From the NCBI RefSeq assembly GCF_020215665.1, contig NZ_CP084061.1, positions 868,001-932,000 of the forward strand: a stretch of DNA of 64,000 bases. Direction: 5' to 3'. The notes under the pieces are model-generated. The model was not told the DNA's origin. It searched no databases and saw nothing but the letters and a program-made list of their open reading frames with translations. The position numbers and the translations under genes are program-made. This document shows positions 53,389-61,988 of the stretch, piece by piece. Each line of letters begins with the position of its first letter. The stretch's first letter is position 1. This stretch comes from Blautia parvula. Lineage in GTDB: Bacteria > Bacillota > Clostridia > Lachnospirales > Lachnospiraceae.

Positions 53389-53763
53389 ATGAAAAGAGAA
53401 TTAGGTATTGCAAGGTGCGGACTTGCCTGCTGTTTGTGTTCTGAGAATGTAAATTGCGCAGGCTGCAATTCCGGTGAATGTCCGGATAAAGAATGGTGTG
53501 AAAACCGAAAGTGTTCATCTGATAAGAATATCAGTCATTGCTTTGTGTGTACTGAGGATTGCAAGAAAGGGTTATTGGAAAAAATCAAGCCGTATGGATT
53601 TACACGGTTTATGAAACGATATGGGGAAGAGGGATTGCTTGATTGTCTTGAGAAGAATGAAAAGAATGGTATTGTTTATCACCGGGAGGGCTTAAAGGGT
53701 GACTATGATGATTTCGATGATGTGGAGGAGCTGATCGAATTTATCAAAACAGGAAAGAGATAA
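53389..53763 (+). CDS. DUF3795 family cysteine-rich protein
   Basis: A 124-residue protein dense in cysteines: CGLACCLC..CAGC..CPDKEWCENRKC..CFVCTEDCKKG. This matches the DUF3795 family, thought to bind metal through these cysteines; no activity is established. GGGAG lies 8 nt before the ATG. Stands alone between the hairpin element and the LacI gene. Confidence 0.8.
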   Translation: MKRELGIARCGLACCLCSENVNCAGCNSGECPDKEWCENRKCSSDKNISHCFVCTEDCKKGLLEKIKPYGFTRFMKRYGEEGLLDCLEKNEKNGIVYHREGLKGDYDDFDDVEELIEFIKTGKR

Positions 53764-53971
53764 CTTTTATTTTTGAGATAACACAATAAAATATCAGTTT
53801 ATATACATATGATTCTGGTCACGCCTGCTTTTTTGTGATAATATAAAAACCAAAGTAGAGAGCAGTCTGCGGCGGCAGCCATGGAAAACGATGGGTTTAT
53901 GGTATGCAGACAAAGTATGACACAGAAAAGAGCACAGTATAAAAAGAGCTGACGAGTACAGAGGAAAGTTT

Positions 53972-55051
53972 ATGAATCGAAAGAAAGTGACATCAACGGA
54001 TGTGGCAAAGAGAGCAGGGGTTTCTCAGGCCACGGTATCTATGGTTCTGAATCAGAAGTATAACGTTTCTTTTTCCAGGGAGACAATTAAGAAGGTGGAA
54101 CAGGCAGCAAAAGAGCTGGGATATACCAATGAGAAAAAGCCGCGTACCTCCAGAATACGCATGCGCGGTACCATATTTGTGGTCTGTCCGAACTTTACGA
54201 ACCCCTACTATTTTTCTCTGATACAGGGGATTGAAAAAACGGCACAGAAAAATAAATTTGATGTTTTTTTGTGTAATACCAGAAGGGATTACCAGACAGA
54301 GGAGAAATATCTGAAAAAAATAGAAAAGCTGAATCCTTCAGGGGTTATCTATACATTTGCCCCCACTTTTCCGGAATCGCTGCAGCATGTGGCAAAGAAA
54401 ATACCTGTTGTTCTGATTGGTGAGAAGGATGTGGTTTCCGGGATAGATACCGTGGAGCTCAACAGCGAAAAAATGGGACGTATGCTTGCCGAGTATTTGC
54501 TGGGATTAGGGCATAGGAAGGTTGGCTTTATTTCCACACCCTTGACAGAGCGCCAGTCTGCCAGGAGGGCAAGGATCAAAGGGTTCTGTGATGCTTTTGC
54601 AGATGCGGGCTGTTCTGATGGTGTGTATGTGAGAAGTCTTCCAAAAGAGATGGATATTATGTTCCAGGAAATTGATATGGAGTACAGGACCGGATATGAA
54701 CTGACGCTGGAGCTGATTCAGCAGGTGCCCCAGATTACAGCTATTGCAGGGACAAACGATATGGTCGCTCTCGGTATCAGGGATGCACTGCTGAAGGAAA
54801 AGTACAGAATACCGGAAGATATTTCAATCATAGGCTGCGATAATCTTCTTTTTTCCGGGTTTAGAGGAATTGATCTGACGACAGTGGAACATTATGTGTC
54901 AAAGAAGGGCGAGGATGCCTGTGAGATCCTGATTCAGGAAATGGGGGAGCAAAAAACGAAAAAGAGCAGCAGTGAAGAGAATATGGTCCATCACATAGAA
55001 TATGAACCAAGGCTGGTTGTGAGAGGGAGCAGTTCCTATCCGAAAGTATAG
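53972..55051 (+). CDS. LacI family transcriptional regulator
   Basis: A 359-residue regulator. N-terminal helix-turn-helix and hinge (STDVAKRAGVSQATVSMVLNQKYNVSFSRETIKKVEQAAKELGY) are followed by a periplasmic-binding-protein fold (PNFTNPYYFSLIQGIEKTA, ISIIGCDNLLFSGFRGIDLTTVEH). No transporter or sugar operon directly follows, so its target is not evident; the kinase/dehydrogenase/epimerase group downstream is the nearest candidate. Confidence 0.92.
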   Translation: MNRKKVTSTDVAKRAGVSQATVSMVLNQKYNVSFSRETIKKVEQAAKELGYTNEKKPRTSRIRMRGTIFVVCPNFTNPYYFSLIQGIEKTAQKNKFDVFLCNTRRDYQTEEKYLKKIEKLNPSGVIYTFAPTFPESLQHVAKKIPVVLIGEKDVVSGIDTVELNSEKMGRMLAEYLLGLGHRKVGFISTPLTERQSARRARIKGFCDAFADAGCSDGVYVRSLPKEMDIMFQEIDMEYRTGYELTLELIQQVPQITAIAGTNDMVALGIRDALLKEKYRIPEDISIIGCDNLLFSGFRGIDLTTVEHYVSKKGEDACEILIQEMGEQKTKKSSSEENMVHHIEYEPRLVVRGSSSYPKV

Positions 55052-55442
55052 AAATGTCTGTAACTGCCTGAAAAGATTCCGTTGTTAGAATGACTATCCA
55101 TATAGTAATGAATGATTCGTACATGAAATATATCTTATATTATAAATGAGCATTTTCCAAACCGGATTTTCTGCATTATATTTTATGAATGCAGAAGGGT
55201 AGGGTTGGAAGATGCTTTTTGTTTTTGGAGATTTCATATTTGTTTGGATATGGAAACAAATTATTTATACTGCAATGCGATTTGTGGTGATGGAAATCGA
55301 TTGGTGATTGATGATTTACAAATGAACACGATGAATTTAAATTTTGAAAGAATTTGGGATGATTCTTATTTGTACTTGAAAACGAATAAGATAAGGCGTA
55401 TGATATTCTTATAATTATTCATTAATAAGGATAAAACAGCAT

Positions 55443-55524
55443 AAACAAGTATAAACGAGAATGCATCAATTAAAACAAGATGCAAACAAGTACAAACGAG
55501 AAAAAATACAAACAAGAATGCAAA
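55443..55524 (+). repeat. degenerate A-rich direct repeats
   Basis: AAACAAGTATAAACGAGAATG (55443 onward), a partial copy from 55473, AAACAAGTACAAACGAGAA (55484-55502) and ACAAACAAGAATGCAAA (55508-55524) are variants of one unit. Purpose unknown. Confidence 0.5.
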
Positions 55525-55652
55525 TAATAAACCAGAGCCAATTATAACAGGCAATTATAGAAAATAGCAAGTGGAATCGGTATCATATAAAATTAAGTCA
55601 CTTCATTTTTTATTCTGCAGCCAGCATTACCCAGGATGTGAAGCATGTATTC

Positions 55653-55688
55653 AGGTATCACAGGGAGGTATCACATGTAGGTACCACA
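55653..55688 (+). promoter_or_regulatory. three 13-bp-spaced iterons upstream of the DeoR gene
   Basis: AGGTATCACA occurs at 55653-55662 and 55666-55675, and AGGTACCACA at 55679-55688, exactly 13 bp apart. They lie about 60 bp before the DeoR start and are operator candidates. Confidence 0.55.
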
Positions 55689-55749
55689 TGGCAGAGATAT
55701 GCCGGATATGGTTTCCTGCCTGCAGAATCACAGAAAGGAGCGGTAAGGC

Positions 55750-56523
55750 ATGTTTATGGAAGAACGGCAAAAGCTGATTGTGGATATGGTTAATACGTCC
55801 GGTCACATTACAGTGGCGGAAATACAGGAACGTTTTCAAATATCTTCGGACTGTGTCAGAAGGGATCTGCGTTCTTTGGAAAGCAGAGGGCTTTTAAAGA
55901 GGACGCATGGCGGGGCGATCAGTGCCGGTCCCAAGGGAAAGTATCCCAAAGAGCAGTACAATCCCAAAGAGAATACAGATACGGATGAGGCATGTCTGGC
56001 GGCAGCTAAAAAAGCGGTGGAGTATATTTCGGAAAATGACGTGATATATCTGACTACCTCTGCAGTCGGCTATTACATGGCAAAATGTCTGCCCACAGAG
56101 TTTTCAATTACAGTTGTGACGAATTCCATGACGGTGGCCGATGAACTGCGGAAACATCTGAATGTGTCCACGATTTTACTTGGGGGTGAGATGTCTCACC
56201 GTGGACACTGCCATGATTACTATACAATGCAGATGATGAAAAATATAAGTCTGGACAAAGCGTTTCTGTCCCATACAGCGCTGTCCATCGAAAATGGTGC
56301 TTCCATACACAACAGTGCCGGTGTGGAGCTTGGAAGACTGATCATGAAAAACAGTTCCATGAATATAGGGGTATATCCGTCCGAGAAATTGGGAAGAAAG
56401 TCTATCCACTCAGTCTGTCCGATCACAGCCTATGATCTTCTGATCACGGATGACCAGGTTTCTGAGGATTTTGTTATGCAGGCGGAAAAGTTGAAGGTGA
56501 AAGTAGATATTGCCATGCTATAA
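55750..56523 (+). CDS. DeoR/GlpR family transcriptional regulator
   Basis: A 257-residue DeoR protein: RQKLIVDMVNTSGHITVAEIQERFQISSDCVRRDLRSLESRGLLKRTHGGA is the DNA-binding domain, followed by the phosphosugar-sensing isomerase-like domain (VIYLTTSAVGYYMAKCL, VTNSMTVADELRK, ILLGGEMSHRG). AAAGGAG is 8 nt before the ATG. DeoR proteins respond to sugar phosphates, which suits the kinase and dehydrogenase genes that follow. Confidence 0.9.
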   Translation: MFMEERQKLIVDMVNTSGHITVAEIQERFQISSDCVRRDLRSLESRGLLKRTHGGAISAGPKGKYPKEQYNPKENTDTDEACLAAAKKAVEYISENDVIYLTTSAVGYYMAKCLPTEFSITVVTNSMTVADELRKHLNVSTILLGGEMSHRGHCHDYYTMQMMKNISLDKAFLSHTALSIENGASIHNSAGVELGRLIMKNSSMNIGVYPSEKLGRKSIHSVCPITAYDLLITDDQVSEDFVMQAEKLKVKVDIAML

Positions 56524-56568
56524 ATCGGCTGATTCACAGAAACACACTCTGATATGAGGAGGAGGAAA

Positions 56569-57237
56569 ATGTATTGTATATTAGTGACCGGGATTCCTGC
56601 ATCCGGCAAAAGCACCATGGCAGAGTACCTGTCTGAGGCTTTGTGTATTCCTATGCTGTCAAAAGATAAAATCAAAGAAATTTTGTTCGATACCATCGGA
56701 TTTCACTCCAGAGCAGAGAAAGTGGCGCTGGGAACCGGGGCGATGGAAATTATGTATTACTTTGCCGAACAGATGATGAAGACCGGGCAGCCCTTCATAC
56801 TGGAGAATAATTTTGAAAATGTCTCAAAGCCGGGTATCCAAAAGCTGCTCAGCAGATACGGCTGTCAAGCAGTGACCGTACGCCTTTCTGGTGACGACTC
56901 TGTCCTTTATAAAAGAATGGCAAGAAGAAATGATTCCCCGGACAGACATATGGGCCATATTGTCAATGACTGTTACCCCAGACCGGAAGGGGAAACGGGC
57001 AGTATTATCCATCCGGTCCCCGCACAGGAGGACTTTATCCGTGGAATCACAGAGCGGGGCATGGTGGATTTCCGGCTTCCGGGTCCTCTTGTGGAGATTG
57101 ACACCACGGATTTTTCTAAAGTAAATCTGCAGAATATCGCAGAGGAGCTGCGGGGGATCATCTCCCATCTTTCACTGTCAGAAAACAGCAGCGAAGAAGA
57201 AAGAAGAGCCATGGGCATTAATAATTTAAAATATTAA
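56569..57237 (+). CDS. P-loop small-molecule kinase-like protein (AAA_33 type)
   Basis: About 222 residues. CILVTGIPASGKSTMAEYLSEAL is a Walker A P-loop near the start. MLSKDKIKEILFDTIGF, then GQPFILENNF, and later YKRMARRNDS match the general layout of gluconate/chloramphenicol/zeta-type kinases. ATG 56554 itself forms part of the GGAGGAGGA site, so ATG 56569 is the start. It follows the DeoR gene by 45 bp. The phosphate acceptor is unknown; a sugar or polyol is plausible from context. Confidence 0.75.
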   Translation: MYCILVTGIPASGKSTMAEYLSEALCIPMLSKDKIKEILFDTIGFHSRAEKVALGTGAMEIMYYFAEQMMKTGQPFILENNFENVSKPGIQKLLSRYGCQAVTVRLSGDDSVLYKRMARRNDSPDRHMGHIVNDCYPRPEGETGSIIHPVPAQEDFIRGITERGMVDFRLPGPLVEIDTTDFSKVNLQNIAEELRGIISHLSLSENSSEEERRAMGINNLKY

Positions 57238-57269
57238 TAATACTATAAATTAATAATTTGATTCCCGGT

Positions 57270-57297
57270 TTGACATTCTGTTGGAATCTGCTATAGT
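57270..57297 (+). promoter_or_regulatory. promoter of the glycerol-1-phosphate dehydrogenase gene
   Basis: TTGACA (57270-57275), 16-bp spacer, TATAGT (57292-57297), in the 189-bp gap after the kinase gene. Confidence 0.6.
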
Positions 57298-57426
57298 AAA
57301 AACAGAAATGAAGTGTCCTGCAGTCTGTGTTCCGGCTGTAAAGGATGACTTTTTATCCAAAGCCCTAATAATATAGAACCAGACTTTCAAAAAAGAGAAT
57401 CTGACGGAAAGGATTAGAACAAAATT

Positions 57427-58770
57427 ATGGAAAAGACAAATTGGAAAAAATACCTGGAGAAGCCCTATCACTGTTCCTGTGGGAAGACCCATGTGTGCAG
57501 CATAGAAGATATTATCATTGAGGAGAACGCAATTGAGCGTCTGCCTGAAATTCTCGGCAGGCACGATTATAAAAAACTCTGCATTGTCTGTGACATCAAT
57601 ACAAAAAAGGTGGCAGGGGATAAGGTCTGCGCAGTGCTGGATGAGACCGCGTATACATATCAGACAATCGTCTTCCAGGACAGGGAACTTGTGCCGGATG
57701 AGGAGGCAGTTACCTATTTTCTGACAGAGATTGACAGGGACTGCGATTTGATCATTGGGGTAGGCTCCGGTACGATTAATGATTTGTGCCGTTTTATCAG
57801 CTACAAGATGAATCTGGATTATTATATTGTGGGTACCGCACCGTCCATGGACGGCTATGCATCCAATGTATCACCGCTTATTATAAAGCATCTGAAAACC
57901 ACATATGAGGCACATACGGCCAAAGTGATCATCGGAGACCTGGATATTCTGGCTCAGGCACCTTTATCCATGATCGCGGCAGGTGCCGGCGATATCCTGG
58001 GAAAATATGTATGCCTGACAGACTGGCAGCTTGCCCATATCATGAATGGGGAATATTATTGTCCGGAAATGGCAGATATGGTGAGAGAATCTATCCAGAA
58101 GGTAGTGGACAATGCAAAAAAAGCGGCCGAAAGAGATAAAGAGGCCGTTGCAGCCATTATGGAAGGGCTTGTTCTGAGCGGTATTGTCATGAGCTATATC
58201 GGCAATTCCAGGCCGGCGTCCGGCAGTGAGCACCATATGTCACATTACTGGGAAATGATGTTTTTACTGGATCAGCAGCCGGATCCCCTTCACGGTACAA
58301 AAGTAGGGATCGGAACGGTAGCAGCCATTAAAATGTATGAAAAACTGAGAGTTCTTGGCAAAGATGCAGTGCCGGACAGTGCTCCTCATTTTGACTACAA
58401 TACCTGGAGCGGTGAAATCGAGGCAGCTTACGGACCGGCAGCACCCGGTGTGCTGAAGCTGGAGCAGTCCATCGGCAAAAATAAGGATGAGGAAGTCGCA
58501 AGAAGAAGAGAGGCGTATCTTGAGAATCTGGATAAGATCCAGGCACTGATCGATGAACTGCCAAAGGCTGAAACCATCATGGATATTCTGAAGTCCATGG
58601 ATGCACCGTATTATCCCGATCAGATTAAGGTGACAGCAGATGTTTTCAAGAGAAGCATCTATTATGCAAAGGATTTGAGAAACCGGTTTGGTCTTCTGCA
58701 GCTCTTATTTGACCTGGAGCTTCAGGAGAAATTCAGCAGCAGGCTGATCGAAGAAATATATCAGGCATAA
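57427..58770 (+). CDS. sn-glycerol-1-phosphate dehydrogenase
   Basis: A 447-residue member of the AraM/EgsA family, which reduces dihydroxyacetone phosphate to sn-glycerol-1-phosphate with NAD(P)H. The nucleotide loop GVGSGTINDLCRFIS and the GTAPSMDGYASNVSPLI region are clear; metal ligands are Asp in GAGDILGKYV and His in SEHHMSHYWE and DPLHGTKVG. An N-terminal extension with CSCGKTHVC is present, and the protein is longer than the usual ~390-400 residues. In Bacillus the enzyme feeds heptaprenylglyceryl phosphate synthesis; no prenyltransferase gene is nearby here. It has its own promoter. Confidence 0.85.
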   Translation: MEKTNWKKYLEKPYHCSCGKTHVCSIEDIIIEENAIERLPEILGRHDYKKLCIVCDINTKKVAGDKVCAVLDETAYTYQTIVFQDRELVPDEEAVTYFLTEIDRDCDLIIGVGSGTINDLCRFISYKMNLDYYIVGTAPSMDGYASNVSPLIIKHLKTTYEAHTAKVIIGDLDILAQAPLSMIAAGAGDILGKYVCLTDWQLAHIMNGEYYCPEMADMVRESIQKVVDNAKKAAERDKEAVAAIMEGLVLSGIVMSYIGNSRPASGSEHHMSHYWEMMFLLDQQPDPLHGTKVGIGTVAAIKMYEKLRVLGKDAVPDSAPHFDYNTWSGEIEAAYGPAAPGVLKLEQSIGKNKDEEVARRREAYLENLDKIQALIDELPKAETIMDILKSMDAPYYPDQIKVTADVFKRSIYYAKDLRNRFGLLQLLFDLELQEKFSSRLIEEIYQA

Positions 58771-58841
58771 ATCACATTGCACGGTCCGTCCTGTTTGTGA
58801 TAAACTGTAAGCAAAGAACTGGAAAAAGGAGCTTAGAGTTT

Positions 58842-59735
58842 ATGAGACAGGTTTTAGAAAATGAATATCTGAAAGTATCCGTGGAAGACCATGGCGCTGA
58901 ACTGGTCAGTGTATATGATAAGGAAAATGAAAGAGAAGAACTTTGGCAGGCAGAGCCTCCTTACTGGAATCGCCATGCCCCCATTCTCTTTCCGAATGTG
59001 GGAAAACATCATGACAATACATATCGTCTGAACGGAAAGGAATTCCGCACCAGCCAGCACGGGTTTGCCAGGGACAGAGAATTTGTATGCATCAGCAAAA
59101 CAGCATCGGTTCTCACCCACAAACTGGTTTCAGATGAGGAGACCAGAAGTTACTTTCCTTTTGATTTTGAACTGTATATCACCCACCGCCTGGAAGAAAG
59201 GCAGCTTTCGGTAGAGTGGAAAGTGGTGAATACGAGCGGAGAAATCATGTATTTTACCATTGGCGGCCATCCCGGTTTTCGGGTTCCCATATGGGAGGGC
59301 AGCAGACAGACGGATTATTATCTTCTGTTTCAAAAGGGACCGGCACTTAAGTACAAACTGGTATACGGTGACAGCGGTACAGCAGACGCTGCCAGAGAAT
59401 ATACACTGAATCTGGAGGAGGCGGATGGATATTACAGATGCCCCATCACAGAGCATATGTTTGACAGGGATGCCCTGATTTTTGACGATACCCAAGTTGA
59501 ATGGGTGGGAATCGGTTATCCTGACGGGACGCCTTATGTAGTTATGGAATGTGAAGGATTTACAAATTTCGGAATCTGGACAATGCCGGGAGGACCTTAT
59601 ATCTGCCTGGAGCCGTGGATGGGACGCTGCGATGATTATGGCTTTGCGGGAGATATTTCCGATAAAAAGGATGTTATCACCCTTAAAGAAGGGGAGACTT
59701 TTGATAAAAGTTATCGTATGACATTTTATAAGTAG
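58842..59735 (+). CDS. aldose 1-epimerase family protein
   Basis: A 297-residue galactose-mutarotase-like protein. Catalytic-type histidines are seen in SQHGFARDREF and GGHPGFRVP, and a later acidic residue lies in CLEPWMGRCD. The YeaD/LacX-like branch, rather than classic GalM, fits the short length and the CDDYGFAGDI end. ATG 58842 follows AAGGAG by 10 nt. It lies 71 bp after the dehydrogenase and probably acts on a sugar hemiacetal; the sugar is unknown. Confidence 0.88.
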   Translation: MRQVLENEYLKVSVEDHGAELVSVYDKENEREELWQAEPPYWNRHAPILFPNVGKHHDNTYRLNGKEFRTSQHGFARDREFVCISKTASVLTHKLVSDEETRSYFPFDFELYITHRLEERQLSVEWKVVNTSGEIMYFTIGGHPGFRVPIWEGSRQTDYYLLFQKGPALKYKLVYGDSGTADAAREYTLNLEEADGYYRCPITEHMFDRDALIFDDTQVEWVGIGYPDGTPYVVMECEGFTNFGIWTMPGGPYICLEPWMGRCDDYGFAGDISDKKDVITLKEGETFDKSYRMTFYK

Positions 59736-59786
59736 ACCCGCTTCATGAACAGACAGAACCGTAGAAAAAAGCATAAACCAGAAATG

Positions 59787-59823
59787 AAAAAGCTGCAGAG
59801 CAGAAATGTTCGGCAGCTTTTTT
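59787..59823 (+). terminator. rho-independent terminator after the epimerase-like gene
   Basis: AAAAGCTGC (from 59787) pairs with GCAGCTTTT, followed by further T residues to 59823. Confidence 0.8.
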
Positions 59824-59893
59824 AGTCCGGCAGAAAGTGCGAAAAATTTGTAGGGATTTTATAGAGAATTTTTTGTTATCCTTATTACAATAT

Positions 59894-59966
59894 CTGTGTA
59901 TCGCGAAACGTGTTGCCGGGCATGCATTGTCTGTGCATCGCGAAGCGTGTTGCCGGGCATGCATGG
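59894..59966 (+). repeat. 37-bp tandem duplication upstream of module 2
   Basis: Two near-identical copies of a unit beginning CTGTGTATCGCG (59894) and CTGTGCATCGCG (59931), both containing GTGTTGCCGGGCATGCAT. They differ at two positions over 33 bases. The pair lies about 70-135 bp before the second response regulator start, in the promoter/leader region. Confidence 0.75.
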
Positions 59967-60030
59967 AACAGTAACCATACCGGTTCCGGATGAGATACAG
60001 GCAGACAATAAGTACAGGATGGGAGGAAAT

Positions 60031-60705
60031 ATGGCTGAGAAAATTTTGATCGTGGATGATGAAAAGGATATCCGCTGTATGCTGAGAGATTATTTTGAAC
60101 TGCAGGGATATGAGATTTATACTGCAGCAGACGGGGAGGAAGCTCTGGATAAAATGAAGATACAGCCGGACATGATCCTTCTGGATATCAATATGCCGGG
60201 TATGGACGGCTATGAGGTGTGCAGAAGGATCAGGGATTACGTGAGCTGTCCCATTCTCTTCCTCACAGCAAGGGTGGAGGAACAGGACCGGGTCAATGGC
60301 CTGATGATCGGCGGAGATGATTATATTATGAAACCGTTCAGCATGGATGAACTGGATGCCAGGATCATGGCGCACCTGCGGCGGGAGAAGCGTATGGCAT
60401 CCAGAGAACAGCTTCGATTTCAGGGAAAACTGGTTATCAACTACTCGCAGAGAAAAGTATTTTATGACGGGGAACAGATTTCCTTCACCAAAATGGAGTT
60501 TGACCTGATAGAATTTTTGTCCATGCATAAAAAGCAGGTCTTCAGCAAAGAACGCATATATGAAGCAGTTCGAGGCTATGACGGGGAGGGGGACAGCAAT
60601 ATTATCATGGAGCATATCAGAAGAATCCGGCAGAAACTGAAAAAACATACAAATCATGACTATATAGAAACCGTTTGGGGAGTGGGATACCAATGGATTG
60701 GATAG
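60031..60705 (+). CDS. OmpR/PhoB family response regulator (module 2)
   Basis: A 224-residue response regulator with phosphoacceptor Asp52 (MILLDINMPGMDGYE), conserved Lys (YIMKPFSMDELDARI) and a winged-helix DNA-binding domain (TKMEFDLIEFLSMHKKQVFSKERIYEAVRG). GGGAGG before ATG 60031 sets the start; the longer open frame spans the tandem duplication. It overlaps the kinase gene by 13 nt, exactly as in module 1. Confidence 0.93.
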   Translation: MAEKILIVDDEKDIRCMLRDYFELQGYEIYTAADGEEALDKMKIQPDMILLDINMPGMDGYEVCRRIRDYVSCPILFLTARVEEQDRVNGLMIGGDDYIMKPFSMDELDARIMAHLRREKRMASREQLRFQGKLVINYSQRKVFYDGEQISFTKMEFDLIEFLSMHKKQVFSKERIYEAVRGYDGEGDSNIIMEHIRRIRQKLKKHTNHDYIETVWGVGYQWIG

Positions 60706-61922
60706 AGGAATACCTGGAGAATCTGGGAACAAGGATCAGAAACCTGAATCTGAGAAAGTCTCTGCGCCTTTATATCTTTGTGGCTGTGCTGGCAATCTGC
60801 CTGGCTTCTGCCATGACCATACAGACCTGTAATGGATGGAAACGGATCATCGAGACACCATATGGGCATAAGACATCAGAGAACGTATTCAATAAAGACC
60901 AGAATGCTGTCTTTACTTTGGAATATTTTGTACCGGAAAAAGAACTGACGAAAATGGATGTCATCCTTCTTGAAATCATGAATCTTCTGCAGTATGGATG
61001 TGTGCTGCTGTATTCCGTTCTGGCTATCGCCTTTGTGTCCAGGCTGTACTACAGAAATAAATTGAAGAAGCCCATTACCATCATGACCAATGCAGCACAG
61101 CACATATCCAGAAATGATATGGGGTATTCCTGCAGATATGACAGTGCAGATGAAATGGGGCAGCTCTGCAGATGCCTGGATGACATGCGTCTGAAAATCA
61201 TCTCATATCAGGAGAATCTCTGGAAACAGGCGGAAGATCAGAGAACACTCAATGCGGCGTTTGCCCATGATCTGCGCACGCCTCTGACGGTTATGCAGGG
61301 CTATGTTGACCTGCTGCTTCGCTTTTATCCGGATGGACGTCTGCCAAAGGAGAAGGTCATAGAGATTCTTAAGACCATGCAGGAACAGCTTGGACGGCTT
61401 AAAAACTTCGGCGGAACCATGAAGGAAATCCACAGTATGGAGGAGCGGGCTCCCCAGTTAAAAAAGATACCGCTTTCCCTACTTTACGACAAGACCCGTG
61501 AGACGGCAGCTGCGCTTGAAGAGACCGGCGGTATGGAGATTGAGGTGAAGCTGAAGGGAAATCCCGCAGCAGAACTGCTGGCAGATGAGTTTTTTGTGCT
61601 GGAAGTGGCCGAGAATCTTTTGTCCAATGCGCTCCGTTATGCGGATAAGAAGATAGAAGTGCTTCTGGAAGCAGAACGTGAGGAAGGACCTCTCAGGCTG
61701 TATGTAAAGGACGACGGAAGAGGATTTTCAAAAGAGGAGCTTACAAAGGCTGTCTCCCCGTATTACAGGGAGAAGACAGAGGACGACGGTCAGGACAGCA
61801 GCCATTTCGGCATAGGCTTGTCCATCAGTGCCCTGCTCTGCAAAAAGCACGGGGGAGAGCTGGAGCTTGCCAACAGCATTCACGGAGGTGCCATTGTCTG
61901 TGCAGTATTTTCCTGTATGTAG
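60693..61922 (+). CDS. sensor histidine kinase (module 2)
   Basis: About 409 residues: an N-terminal helix (LYIFVAVLAICLASAMTIQ), an extracytoplasmic segment of about 70 residues, a second helix (YGCVLLYSVLAIAFVSRLYY), HAMP-like linker, phosphoacceptor FAHDLRTPLTVMQGYVDLL (His192) and HATPase boxes (AENLLSNALRYA, KDDGRGFSKEEL, GIGLSISALLCKKHGGEL). ATG 60693 is the likely start. Paralogue of the module 1 kinase with the same architecture. Confidence 0.93.
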   Translation: MDWIEEYLENLGTRIRNLNLRKSLRLYIFVAVLAICLASAMTIQTCNGWKRIIETPYGHKTSENVFNKDQNAVFTLEYFVPEKELTKMDVILLEIMNLLQYGCVLLYSVLAIAFVSRLYYRNKLKKPITIMTNAAQHISRNDMGYSCRYDSADEMGQLCRCLDDMRLKIISYQENLWKQAEDQRTLNAAFAHDLRTPLTVMQGYVDLLLRFYPDGRLPKEKVIEILKTMQEQLGRLKNFGGTMKEIHSMEERAPQLKKIPLSLLYDKTRETAAALEETGGMEIEVKLKGNPAAELLADEFFVLEVAENLLSNALRYADKKIEVLLEAEREEGPLRLYVKDDGRGFSKEELTKAVSPYYREKTEDDGQDSSHFGIGLSISALLCKKHGGELELANSIHGGAIVCAVFSCM

Positions 61923-61988
61923 GGAAAATATAGAGATTTCTCTTTTATGATAAGACGCAGACAAGAAGAAAGGAAGTAGGGATATTGT

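Larger units (their letters stand above)
55052..55749 (+). other. 698-bp gap between LacI and DeoR genes
   Basis: AT-rich, with no gene I can support. It contains degenerate direct repeats at 55443-55524 (variants of AAACAAGTACAAACGAGAA) and three 13-bp-spaced iterons at 55653-55688. A weak 69-codon frame from 55205 lacks a ribosome binding site and was not called. Confidence 0.5.

Noticed and set aside
55443-55524. possible CRISPR array
   Set aside because: Repeat units vary in length and sequence, spacers are not of constant size and no cas gene is present.
55366-55554. 62-codon hydrophobic frame on the minus strand
   Set aside because: Hydrophobicity comes from reading A-rich repeats in antisense; there is no ribosome binding site.
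59743-60732. 329-codon open frame on the minus strand
   Set aside because: Antisense to the module 2 response regulator; no motif or start signal.
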